Part shown: positions 21,905-31,075 of the stretch, one piece after another
Layout of the letters: the number at the start of each line of letters is the position of its first letter
Position numbering within the stretch: position 1 is the stretch's first letter
DNA from: Globisporangium splendens
Lineage: Eukaryota > Oomycota > Peronosporomycetes > Pythiales > Pythiaceae
NCBI GenBank assembly: GCA_006386115.1
Contig: VFIW01000108.1
Span: 62,001 to 126,000 of the forward strand
DNA length: 64,000 bases
Reading direction: 5' to 3'
Position numbers and translations under genes: made by a program
The notes under the pieces: model-generated
Told to the model about the DNA's origin: nothing
The model's database searches: none
Seen by the model: the letters and a program-made list of their open reading frames with translations, nothing else

Positions 21905-22441
21905 TGCTGCCACCTACGCGCCGGTTTCATTCACGCGAGACGGACGTCAGCCTTGGAAGCGATCGATTTGAAGTTGCTATAGATAAGTCACAATTATTCA
22001 TCTTTTGTTTTCCTCACCTGCGGCGTCAGGTGGGCTTGCCACTGCATCAGCTCCTGTCGAGAACGAAACACAATCACAGCAGAAGTAGTATAATCCGTCA
22101 CGACATCTGCACGTGCTGCGTGAAGGGAGTAACTAATAGAACTCGGTGTGGCGAAGAACGCACACAGAACACTTGCTGCGCTTTCCGTGGATGCAAAGGC
22201 AGCTTTGCGGCCGTCGACGCCGAATTCATGCGGTCACTCGTACGCCGAGACACTGTGTCGCTGCTCTCCATCGTAAATGGCGAAGTATGGCTCTATGTAT
22301 GACAAGTAGACGAAAGAAAGTCACATGAAGTTGGGCAGTCATTCGAATCTGTAACGACAACAAGACAAAACGGATGACCACACACCCTCTCGACACACAC
22401 TTCTGCCCATTCCCAGCATATCTACTAGGAGAGAAACCACA
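21905..22441. other. Intergenic upstream of the METTL21-type gene
   Basis: About 540 bp with no supported gene. It must contain promoters of the two divergent neighbours. Open frames here are on the antisense of neighbours or lack family resemblance. Confidence 0.4.
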
Positions 22442-22639
22442 ATGACGACAGTGTTGTCTTCCTCCGCCACGATGCCCCAAGTCCCATCCAACAGCAGCAG
22501 CAAGACGTCTGCCATCGCCCCGAGATTCCAGTTTGATCACGGCAAACTCGCGATTCTCGCCAAGCAGGTCCCGCCACAACTGCAGCTTCTGCGACTGCGT
22601 CTGCGGTTCGCACTCCCGCCGCAGCTTCAGCTCAACTAG
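22442..22639 (+). other. Upstream ORF or 5' coding part of the METTL21-type gene
   Basis: An ATG at 22442 opens 65 codons (ending PPQLQLN) closed by TAG at 22637, in exactly the frame of the methyltransferase that follows. Three readings are possible: a separate upstream ORF, a first exon whose 72-bp in-frame intron 22568-22639 (GTCCCG...AACTAG) removes the stop, or one frame broken by a nonsense codon. The donor GTCCCG is weak. Confidence 0.4.
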
Positions 22640-22672
22640 CGCTTCTGCATTGTGGCGGGTGTCGTCGATGAA

Positions 22673-23977
22673 ATGGGGCAGCCTGCGAGTGTGAACAGCA
22701 ATAGCCGGGTGCATCCTCTCGAACTTGCGATCGCATACGAAATCGTGGACCCAGCAACAGGAAAGCAGACACAAAAGGGTGATCAACCTGCACTTGCACT
22801 GCGACTCCGAGACGCTGGCGCGCCAAAGATGAACCGCGAAAAATGCTGCAAGTGGACGTTTGACGCGGAATTCGTCCTCCAACAACCAGAGCAGCAGCAG
22901 AATGACGACGACACAGTTGCGCAGCAGCAACACGAAAGCGCAGCGCCAGCAGTCGTTTTTGTGCGCCTTTGCGTGAAATTGAGACAAACTAACAGCTCAA
23001 CAATGGCATCGAGACCACCGCACGATACGTTCCACGCGTTATTGCAGCAGTTTTGCGTGCACAGCGCGTGGGTGAACGACGGCACCACACTGATTCTTCC
23101 GATCCAGTCCAACAGCATGCAGCTCTCGTTAGCACCACCAGCAACGGATAAGAAAATGTCGCCTCAGGAAGCAGCACCAATATTTGGTAGCAACACCAAC
23201 AAGTGCGCGCGCCTCTTTTCCATATCACCGTCAGAAGTTCCAGAGGGTGAAGCCCAAGTGATTGCGATTCACGAAGACTATGGCGAGACCATGGGGTCAC
23301 ACATCTGGGACGCGTCGATTCTGCTTTCCTTTGCGTTTCTGCACGCCACAGCCTCACAATTTGCTCAGGAGGATGATCGTGAGGCTGCTCGACATGGCGG
23401 GATGCTGGAACTCGGTGCTGGCTGTGGACTCTTTGCGGCCGTGTACGCACTTCGTTGCTTCAAGAACAGGTGTGAGAAAACAACGACGATGGTTCTCACA
23501 GAACGCACCGAGAGCCTCGCGCTCTTGACGTCCAACTTGCACCATAATTGTAGCAGCAGCAGTCAGCGCTCTTCAGTCGTAATGCCGCTTACATGGGGTG
23601 AGCCGCTCGGGAGTACGCTTTGTCCAGATGAGATCGCTCGAGTGGACACGATTTTCGCGTCGGATGTGCTTTACCATTGGGCGTCCCACGAAGCGCTCTT
23701 GACGACGATCGAAGCCATCTTGCAAGCGTCTCGAGGGCTCTCGAGCGTGATCATCGCGCACAAACATTGCGGCAAAGCGACGTCGACTGCATTGGAGAGC
23801 GTGCTTCAGCGAGGTCACGACAGCGATTGCTCTTCTTCTTTTAAGCCAAAGGCAGCGTCGCCAATGGCCAGCAGCAACAACGGCAGCGAGAATGGATGCC
23901 AGTGGGCAAATTGGGACGTAGCGCGGCTTGCCACACTTGGGTCAGTCGATCTACTGCAGCTCACACGACGTAGGTAG
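22673..23977 (+). CDS. METTL21-type (lysine) methyltransferase
   Basis: Seven-strand SAM-dependent methyltransferase of the METTL21/methyltransf_16 type, whose members methylate lysines in chaperones and translation factors. From the ATG at 22673 the protein has 434 aa, long for the family because of a ~200-residue N-terminal extension. In the domain: GSHIWDASILLSFAFL (E/WDA motif before motif I), SAM-binding LELGAGCGLFAAVYALR, VLTERTESL (post-I acidic end), and the family motif IFASDVLYH (D/N-x-x-Y type). The C-terminal third is Ser/Asn-rich. The true N terminus may be further upstream, see the upstream ORF entry. Target unknown. Confidence 0.82.
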   Translation: MGQPASVNSNSRVHPLELAIAYEIVDPATGKQTQKGDQPALALRLRDAGAPKMNREKCCKWTFDAEFVLQQPEQQQNDDDTVAQQQHESAAPAVVFVRLCVKLRQTNSSTMASRPPHDTFHALLQQFCVHSAWVNDGTTLILPIQSNSMQLSLAPPATDKKMSPQEAAPIFGSNTNKCARLFSISPSEVPEGEAQVIAIHEDYGETMGSHIWDASILLSFAFLHATASQFAQEDDREAARHGGMLELGAGCGLFAAVYALRCFKNRCEKTTTMVLTERTESLALLTSNLHHNCSSSSQRSSVVMPLTWGEPLGSTLCPDEIARVDTIFASDVLYHWASHEALLTTIEAILQASRGLSSVIIAHKHCGKATSTALESVLQRGHDSDCSSSFKPKAASPMASSNNGSENGCQWANWDVARLATLGSVDLLQLTRRR

Positions 23978-24149
23978 GAAAAGAACCTGGACAACAAGCA
24001 ACTAATGACACTGTCGTTGATCATCATCCACAATATATTGATACACGCGCCAAACCAAAGAAGGAGTAGAATAGAACGAACTAATGCATGAAGCAGACTG
24101 CTTAGGACCTCACCACAAGCACAACGGCACTCACTCTGGCGGTACCTGT

Positions 24150-25986
24150 TTAGCGACTCGTGACACACTTGTCGCGCAGTTCGTTCACGAGGATCGCTGC
24201 TTTCAGTCGTGGTTCCTGCAGAATCGCAGCCACTTCCTTGTTGCCCACGTGCTCCGACTCAATGTCAATCATAAATCTGTCCAATGCATACGAAAAGTTA
24301 GCCACCTGTGAGGAGCCTTAAAGAGTGATATCGGTGCACCACATACCTGGGCAAGAGCGGCGCTTCGCCCATGCCGTGGAGTTCTACAAAGAGGCAGAAG
24401 ACCATGGGCGTCACGCAACGATAGTCCTTCTGCGCCGTCAGCCCTTTGCGCGGCGTGTCGGCGCGGCCCAGAACAAGACCTTCCAGGCGCTCCTTCCAGT
24501 CGGGTTCCAGCAGCACTTCGTTCGTGATCGGGCCAGGAAGCGGCCCGCCGCGCGCTGCAAAGTTCACCCAGTTGTTCATCCAGTTGGCATCGATGACGAA
24601 CCAGCACTCCTTGCGGCCGATCGTGGCCCTATCGTACTTGACGACGAGCGCGAGCTCCATCTTGCGGCGCTTGTCGAGATCTTCCTGCAATTGCACGGGA
24701 AGCGTACGCGTCGAGACGCTTGATGCAGTCTTCGCGAGTCGCGCGCGCGGCAACCGGAACACAAGCGTGCGAGTCGTGCCGCTGAGCTCGCCCAGTTTGA
24801 CGCGGATCTCGTCCAGCGTCGCGCTCGATACGTCTTCGCCGTTGATCGTGACGAGCACGGCACCAACGCGAATGCCGCCGTGCGACTCCAATGAGCCGAT
24901 GCTCCCATCAGGCAGCGGCACGAACCCGACGACCACGGCGTGGTCCAGGATGCCACCGTCCAGGTTGAGTCCGAGCGGACCCGCGGGGGCCTCCACCGTC
25001 ACAAACTCGTCTTCCTCTGGCTCCGTTGGCTCGTCGTCAATTGGGAACTCCTTGTGACTGTTGGGCGAACTCGCATTGCCCTTGTTGAATGGCGATGTGA
25101 TGCCGACGAGGCTCGGGATGCTCGGCAGGCTCGGCAGATGCGGCAGGTTCTTCGGGAGACTCGGCATGCTGAGCTTTGACGGCATCGTCGGCAGCGAGAA
25201 GCCCGCGAGGCTCCATCCTTTGCGCGTCGCGGACGCCGTCGAGCTCGTCGTGCTGCTAGGCGGCGAGATGGCGATTTTCGGCGGCAGATCCGAGTCGCTG
25301 ATGTGGTCGTACGAGCTGTCGGGCGGCGACTCCAGTCGCTGCTCGTCCACTGACGTCTGCGACTGCGCGTCCACTGACGTCTGCGACTGCGCGTCCGGGA
25401 GCAGCTCCACGGAAGCGGGGCTCACGAGCGCGAGCTCCTTCGCGAGTTCCGACTCGCTCCACGCACCGCCGTCCTCACCGCCGTCCGTGGCAGTGACGCT
25501 GACGCCTTCGTCCTCGGATTTCGGCAGCGTCGCCGCATCTTCTTCTTCCTCGCGCGTGGACTCGGGCACCGGCACTTTGAACACGAGCTCGCGCTCGAGA
25601 TGACTCGTCTCGCGGAGCACCTGGCCGATCTCGCTGAACGTCATGTTGGACTCGACAAAGTCGTACTGGTTCACAGACACGAGCACACTGCCCGGCAGGA
25701 CACCGCCGTGGGACTCGACAGCGCCGCGCTTGCCGTCGGCGTCAATGGCGGCGAAACCCTCGAGCACCGCTTGCGACGACACAGACGCGTCGAGCAGGAT
25801 GCCAAGCGGACCCGGCGGCACGGCGACGCGCACGAGCTCCCAGGCGACGCGCACGTCCGTGAACTCCTCGTCCGCGGCCACGCGCGGCGAGATCGCGAGC
25901 ATCGGCTTGGGGGTTACGGAGGAGGTGAACGTGGGGCTGCTCAGCGCGATGGACGAGAGATTCGCGGAGGCGGAATGCGCTGCCAT
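24150..25986 (-). CDS. PDZ-PDZ-DUSP protein (copy 2)
   Basis: Paralog of the gene at 18214-19709. Exons 25986-24347 and 24276-24150 with a 70-bp intron (GTATGT...GACAG) at the same position and phase as in copy 1, giving 588 aa. The last exon RFMIDIESEHVGNKEVAAIL aligns with copy 1's RYVLDINADPVDKESVQCIL. Order: PDZ-like module 1 (VAVPPGPLGILLDA...LVFKVP), a long Ser/Pro/Asp-rich linker holding a twice-repeated DAQSQTSV and LPSLPSIPSL-type proline repeats, PDZ-like module 2 (VEAPAGPLGLNLDG), then DUSP (ECWFVIDANWMNNWVNF, PLPGPITNEVLL). An in-frame ATG at 26079 would add 31 residues. Function unknown. Confidence 0.88.
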
Positions 25987-26687
25987 TTGATGCGGTTTGG
26001 GGACTGATTTGTTCACCCAGAAGGACGAGGAAGAGGGGTACGTTACGTGGGTTACGCTTTCTCCTCTTCCACGCGTCATACACCTGTATAAAAGCCTGAG
26101 TAGGATGAAAAATTCTTGTTTATGGTGCGCGAGGCAATATTAACTACAATTTTGTATGTTCTTTAGATTAATCTACCTGCTTACAGTGGATAAATACATC
26201 AAGAATAGAGATATGAAGCATTGAAGGTTGATTTCGGCAGTTTTGCGCGAAGGGTGGGTGTGGGTACATTCCCACTTCAGTGACCTTCGCGGTGTTGAAC
26301 GAAGCGAACGCACTAAAGTGAGTCGTAAACTATAAAAGCTACTGCACAGAGCGAAAAGACACACCGACAGAATAGAATTCTCCCAAGCGTCAATCTCGAG
26401 GGATTGGCGAGATTCGTCCTCAATGTGCTCCTCACAATGATGTCTGCATGCCGCCCTGACGCTTCCGCTGCGAAAAACTGGTCGATTCAGAGCTGCGGTA
26501 GGACACCGACTGCTCATGGATGGATGGCGCAATAAAAGCGTCGGCATTTCCCGACGTGGAGTTCACACAGAGCGAGGTAGATTGCCTCGTCATGAACCAA
26601 CAGAAAGCCTCACAAAGTCATTCATGTTCACAAAACTCACACGTGGATTTATCTTCCCCGCTCTCTACAACTGCTTCTTTCTGACAT
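25987..26687. other. AT-rich spacer, no gene
   Basis: About 700 bp between two minus-strand genes. It holds the 3' flank of the glucanase region and the promoter of PDZ-PDZ-DUSP copy 2. No coding signal. Confidence 0.45.
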
Positions 26688-27185
26688 CTAGTCACAGTAC
26701 TTGGACTTTTTCGCCTTCTCGGACGCCGGGGTCGTGGCCGCAGGAGTGACCCGAGGCGTCGAGCTTGGCTCCGATGGCGTCTCAGGCTTAGGTTCACTGT
26801 TGCCATTGTTGCTGTTGCTGCCTTCAGGTGCCGAGCTCGGAGTAACTTGTTCTTTCTCACCACTCTCGCTTTCATTGCCGCTGCCACCGAGCGTCTGAGC
26901 GACGTCGTCGCCACTGTTGCCGCTCTCTCCATCAACGGAGGCATCACCCGAAGCAGCAGGCGCTTCGGTAGTAGGAGTCGGAGTTGTTGCCTCATTCTCA
27001 GCAGCAGGTGTGGGCGAAGGAGTCGGATCAACCACCACAGTCGCCGCTGAGCCATCTCCCGCAGGGATCGGTGCCTGCACTTCGCCCTTGGTATCGCAGA
27101 GCCCGAACGAGTTCTCAATGTCGGCGCCTCCGTCATCCTTTTTGTCGTACATCATGAACCAGTACGACGTCGGCTGCGTCTTGGC
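26688..27185 (-). pseudogene. C-terminal part of the GH17 glucanase beyond an in-frame TGA
   Basis: In the same frame as the GH17 catalytic part, directly after the TGA at 27188-27186, the sequence continues AKTQPTSYWFMMYDKKDD, the conserved last strand of GH17 enzymes, then a ~110-residue Thr/Ser/Pro/Glu-rich tail ending KAKKSKYCD. This is clearly the rest of the same protein. Trp (TGG) is the likely ancestral codon at the stop. Reading through, the whole would be about 408 aa. Confidence 0.7.
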
Positions 27186-27914
27186 TCAGACAGCATAGTC
27201 CTTGAGGAACGAGGCTGCAGTCTCCTTCGATGGCGTGTTCCCTGACACTGGGGAGCCTGAGCGCGGCCACCCGGTCTCGGTCAAGTGGACCTTACCGCCT
27301 GGGTATAGCGAGTTGATCTCCTGCCATTGCACTCCCAATCGCTTGATCGGCGTCAGGTTGCTGTTCGTGAAGAACGGATAGATGTTGACGCCAATCACGT
27401 CCGACACCTTTGCGAGCTCGCCAACCGAGGCTGCGACCTTCCACTCGTTGATGCGCTGCACCGTGCCGATCGAGATATTCGCGTTCTGGATGCAAGTACG
27501 CAGTTGACCGATGTAGTCGACCAGTTGCGCGCTCGTGAAGGTGCCAAAGTTGCCGTTGACGAGGTTCTCGTTGCCGACGTAGATCGCGTCGACGATCTCG
27601 GGGTGCTTCTTGGCACCTCCGCACGCAGCCTTTATCTCCGTTGGAATCGCGGTGGCGTCGCCCATTTGGATTCCCACGGCGATTCTCACACCAGCCTGGG
27701 CTGCCATCTCGATGGCATTGACGCCACTGAACTGCGCGTGGTACGTGCGAACAGAGGAAAAGTACTGCTTGATTTGACTTAGGTCCGCCTGAACGACGCC
27801 TGCCGTAACGGAAGGGTGGTGCCACGGCGAGTAGCACACTCCGGTCGAGAGCGTGTCGGCGTCGGCTCTGGAGGAAGCCACAGCGAACATGGCCACAGCC
27901 AAGAGAGATTTCAT
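27186..27914 (-). CDS. GH17 family glucan endo/exo-1,3-beta-glucanase, interrupted
   Basis: Secreted glucanase that acts on beta-1,3-glucan, the main oomycete wall polymer. MKSLLAVAMFAVASSRADA is a clear signal peptide, so I start at 27914; an ATG at 27935 adds seven residues. The GH17 barrel shows TGVCYSPWH at the first strand, the acid/base Glu in YVGNENLVNG, and the nucleophile Glu in HLTETGWPRSG. The frame stops at TGA 27188-27186 (...FLKDYAV), just before the final conserved segment, which continues in frame downstream. As written the enzyme lacks its last strand and is probably inactive unless the stop is an error or is read through. Confidence 0.75.
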   Translation of the reverse strand: MKSLLAVAMFAVASSRADADTLSTGVCYSPWHHPSVTAGVVQADLSQIKQYFSSVRTYHAQFSGVNAIEMAAQAGVRIAVGIQMGDATAIPTEIKAACGGAKKHPEIVDAIYVGNENLVNGNFGTFTSAQLVDYIGQLRTCIQNANISIGTVQRINEWKVAASVGELAKVSDVIGVNIYPFFTNSNLTPIKRLGVQWQEINSLYPGGKVHLTETGWPRSGSPVSGNTPSKETAASFLKDYAV

Positions 27915-28379
27915 CGACGATGTGGGCGTGAGCATGGCTTCAGTGGAGACAGATAGGGTGGTAGACTGCTTGGAGTACGACTTCGCTGGGATGTCCGCAG
28001 GCGAAGCGTGGAAATTGGAAATGGCATGAGAGGGACTGCAGGAAGTGGGAAATCTCGAGGTTGGAAGTAACGGACGAGAATTTTCTTGGTTTTTGTCAAC
28101 GGCTGCCAGTCGTTTCCACGGATTTGAGAAACTCCAGTTGGCAAAGAGCAGGTAGAACAGAACAGTTGCGATTAGCCTCTGGAGCCAGCACATTGACACT
28201 TGAGAAAAGTTCATGGAGGAGTAGGAGATCGTTGTACGAGGACGTACGAGGAGAGTGAAGGAGGCAGGAGGATATGTGTAGAAGAGGCAAAAGCGGGCAG
28301 AAGACCAGGACGACGAGGAAGTGGATCAGATGGAGAGAGTAAGCGTGCACAGAGAACCACACGAGGTGACGGCAAAGTC

Positions 28380-29030
28380 GTTGTCAGATGTAGATGCAGT
28401 TGGATACCGTCATCATCATTACCTGGACACTGACTTGTTGCACGAAATCGTAAAACTGCTTCAGCCTTTCGCGATTGCCAGCACCGAGAGCGATCGTTAC
28501 AGACATGTTGAGGAGGAACGAATAACAGCACCCTCCGATTGTTACGGTGAACAGCACCAGAAACATCCAGAAATTGGACGGAAGCATCAACGCCCCTGTG
28601 TGTCCAATGGTGGTGCCAATGATGATGGAGATAGATTTCTTGGTCGTGATCCCGACGTCTGGAACCACAAGTTGGGCTTGGAGTAACACCATCCGGCAAT
28701 TGACACGTCCATCACAACGGAGCGCATCTAGAAAACAATGTTGCTGCTCCACGCCTCACCCAGCGAAATCGCATCGAGAATGGCCAGCAAGACGAGTGCT
28801 GGTGCGCAGTAGAACACGAGGACAAAGACCACACACCATTGTGGTGCCGATTGACGATACTCGTGGAGCGCGAAGATGCGATCGACTGAGTACTCATGGT
28901 GTCCACGAATTGACATGGCGCCGACGGTAGCGACGCCGGACTTGATCCGAGCAGCACGGCACTGGGAGGAGGAAATCTTGTCATGGATTTGTAGCTGCCT
29001 ATATCGTGCATTATAACAAACAAAAAGAAC
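28380..29030 (-). pseudogene. Pseudogene of an oomycete polytopic membrane protein
   Basis: One frame encodes HHEYSVDRIFALHEYRQS, then a membrane segment (VVFVLVFYCAPALVLLAIL) and EAWSSNIVF followed by TAG at 28730-28728. The frame continues MRSVVMDVSIAGWCY, then similarity jumps to another frame (LVVPDVGITTKKSISIIIG, FWMFLVLFTVTIGGCC) ending near 28420. So it holds at least one nonsense codon and one frameshift, and no start ATG. The pattern matches a multi-copy membrane family I recall from Phytophthora genomes. Function unknown. Confidence 0.6.
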
Positions 29031-29055
29031 AACACAGAGAGAAAGGAGAGGGAGT

Positions 29056-29934
29056 CTACATTGATCTATGCCCCGCATCCTTAATGAGCCCGTGGTCACG
29101 TGTTTGCACGAACCCAGTCATGCTCTCCTTGGCGCCAACCACACGGCGAATGAACTCGGACCAGGACTCCGGTACGAGGAGTGCAAACACTTCGAGAAAG
29201 CCAATGTACCCTGGCAGCAGCACGCGCCACTTATTGCGCAGCGTGGCCTTCACGACCTGCTCGGCGACGTACTCGGGCATGAGCCAGCGGAGTCCCTTGG
29301 GCAGCGTCACGCCCGTGACCATGTCGGTCTTCATGTACGACGGACAGATAAGCGTGAGGTGTACACCCTTGATGCCCAGGTCTGCGAGCTCCTGTTTGAG
29401 ACTCGTCATCAGCCCCACGGACGCAAATTTGCTTGTGGAGTAGTCCACGAGTCCCAGTCCGCTGCCGAGGATGCCCGTCGCGCTCGCGATCGACACGATG
29501 TGGCCGCGGTCGCGCGCCATCATGGCCGGCAGAAACGCCTTGATAGTCCAGAAGTGTGCTGTAGCGTTCACAGCCATCTGCTTCTCGATCGTGCGGTCAT
29601 CGGTCTCGAGCAGCGGGCGGCCGCCCATGATGCCCGCGTTATTGACGAGGATGTCGACGGCGCCAAACTTCTCCAGGAGCTCCGCGCCTACTTTGTACAC
29701 GCACTCGCGGTCCGTGACGTCGACGCGGTAGAAGTACGCCTTGATGCCGCACTCGCTCTGTATGTCGCGCACGAGCGCCTCGCCGGCCTCGGCCTGCAGG
29801 TCCCAGACCACGACGATGCCCCCCAGCCGCGCAAACTTGAGCGAGAGCAGGCGGCCGAGCCCCATGGCGCCGCCCGTGACCAGAACGACCTGCCCGTGCA
29901 CCGACTTGTCCGCGCCAAAGAGCCACGCAAACAT
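29056..29934 (-). CDS. Short-chain dehydrogenase/reductase (SDR16C-like), copy 1
   Basis: Single-exon NAD(P)-dependent oxidoreductase of 292 aa. The Rossmann motif TGGAMGLG, NNAGI and catalytic YSTSK (Tyr-x-x-x-Lys) with Ser in VSIASATG are all present. An N-terminal hydrophobic MFAWLFGADK leader and C-terminal hydrophobic GYIGFLEVFALLVP suggest membrane association, as in retinol dehydrogenase/17-beta-HSD-like SDRs; the substrate cannot be told. An acidic residue after the second strand (VVVWDLQAE) favours NAD(H). It is a clear paralog of the gene at 35730-36605, on the same strand. Confidence 0.92.
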   Translation of the reverse strand: MFAWLFGADKSVHGQVVLVTGGAMGLGRLLSLKFARLGGIVVVWDLQAEAGEALVRDIQSECGIKAYFYRVDVTDRECVYKVGAELLEKFGAVDILVNNAGIMGGRPLLETDDRTIEKQMAVNATAHFWTIKAFLPAMMARDRGHIVSIASATGILGSGLGLVDYSTSKFASVGLMTSLKQELADLGIKGVHLTLICPSYMKTDMVTGVTLPKGLRWLMPEYVAEQVVKATLRNKWRVLLPGYIGFLEVFALLVPESWSEFIRRVVGAKESMTGFVQTRDHGLIKDAGHRSM

Positions 29935-30413
29935 GCTGTCGACTGCAGCGAGAGGATGCGCGAGCGGGAGCTAGCGAATGCGCGTATGAGGCACGCGAGC
30001 GGACACGCGGAAGATGCTGGCAACGGAGACCGTGGTGGTGATGGCGTCCTTTGCTGAACTCGGGAGTGGGATGTCAGACGATGGGATCACTTAGGTTAGA
30101 GGAGACCTCTATTTATTTGTATAATTTCTAAAACGGTGTCGGTGTATTCTCATTCTTGAGACAGAGATTCGTCTCACAATATTCAATTCATTCACTGTGT
30201 AAATTGATAGCGTTGCAACGAGGAGGAAGAAAGGTGGCGCGTCAACAACATTGTTGACAAATCAAATTTACCAAGCTATTGTATTTGGTGGTTACAGACT
30301 CTCAAGTCGTCAAGTTGCAAAGTCACTCAATCACACAAAAGTGCATCCGCCACCTCTCACGCGGACTCGTTCAACTGAGTCCCAACTGGCTCGGCTGGGA
30401 GCTCTGACGTTTT
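29935..30413. other. Spacer upstream of SDR copy 1
   Basis: AT-rich flank with the SDR promoter. No gene is supported. Confidence 0.4.
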
Positions 30414-30525
30414 CAATGTAGGGGTATTCGCCAAAATGTGAGTAAAGTACGCAAGTTCAAGTGCATTTCACTCTCAGTTGAAAGTATGCGTACTCGACTC
30501 ACATTTTGGTGAATACCCTACAATG
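30414..30525. mobile_element. 102-bp MITE-like foldback element with 5-bp target duplication
   Basis: Positions 30419-30520 form an imperfect full-length inverted repeat. The left end TAGGGGTATTCGCCAAAATG pairs with the right end, which reads on the minus strand TAGGGTATTCACCAAAATG. Pairing continues through GTGAGT and AGTACGCA toward the centre. CAATG stands directly on both sides (30414-30418 and 30521-30525), as expected for a target-site duplication. There is no coding capacity. It is probably moved in trans by a DNA transposase; the superfamily is not clear from this copy. Confidence 0.7.
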
Positions 30526-31075
30526 CAGCCATTTCGATATTGCGCGGCACTTGCATGAAATTCGAGACATGGCGGCAATCCATCAATGCAGTACGCAGCC
30601 CTAGCCGCAAAGAATTGAGAGATGCTGAACTGGTGGTAAGAACATCTTGAACATGCCTATCACAAGACATTCACATTGCGGCGGTCTGTCGTTGTCTGGG
30701 CTGCTCCGCAGTGGCGATCATGTTTCATGAAAGTCCCAAAATTGAACGGAAACCCCAAAGCTCTTCGAGCTACCAGATATAATCGAAACAGCATTGTTGC
30801 CGTCTCTAGGCGAGCAAATACGAATTTATCCCGATGGATCCACACCTCCGCTGAACCAAATTTGTTGGGGCGAGAAAACTTGGCGATGCTCGTCACAAAG
30901 CACTCCATCGTGGCGAACTCTTCTGTCGAAGCAATTGTGATGACATGTGTCTTGAAAAATTGAACGGCGCATTGCAGACAACCCACAAATAGACGTATTC
31001 GTTTAAAAGCGCAGCACAGACCTAATAATTGTACTGAACGGCAGGAGCGACGAGTCAATCACCACCAACCGATCG
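30526..31075. other. Spacer before the polytopic membrane gene
   Basis: The minus strand is open from 31058 to 30660 (132 codons) without an ATG start and with plausible protein composition (HVITIASTEEFATMECFV). It could be an eroded gene fragment, but I recognise no family and do not call it. Confidence 0.3.

Noticed and set aside
22226..22987. 253-codon minus-strand frame across the METTL21-type start
   Set aside because: No conserved segment; overlaps a real gene on the other strand.
27936..28214. N-terminal extension of GH17 from an upstream ATG
   Set aside because: The region before the signal peptide is promoter-like; starting there would bury the signal peptide inside the protein.
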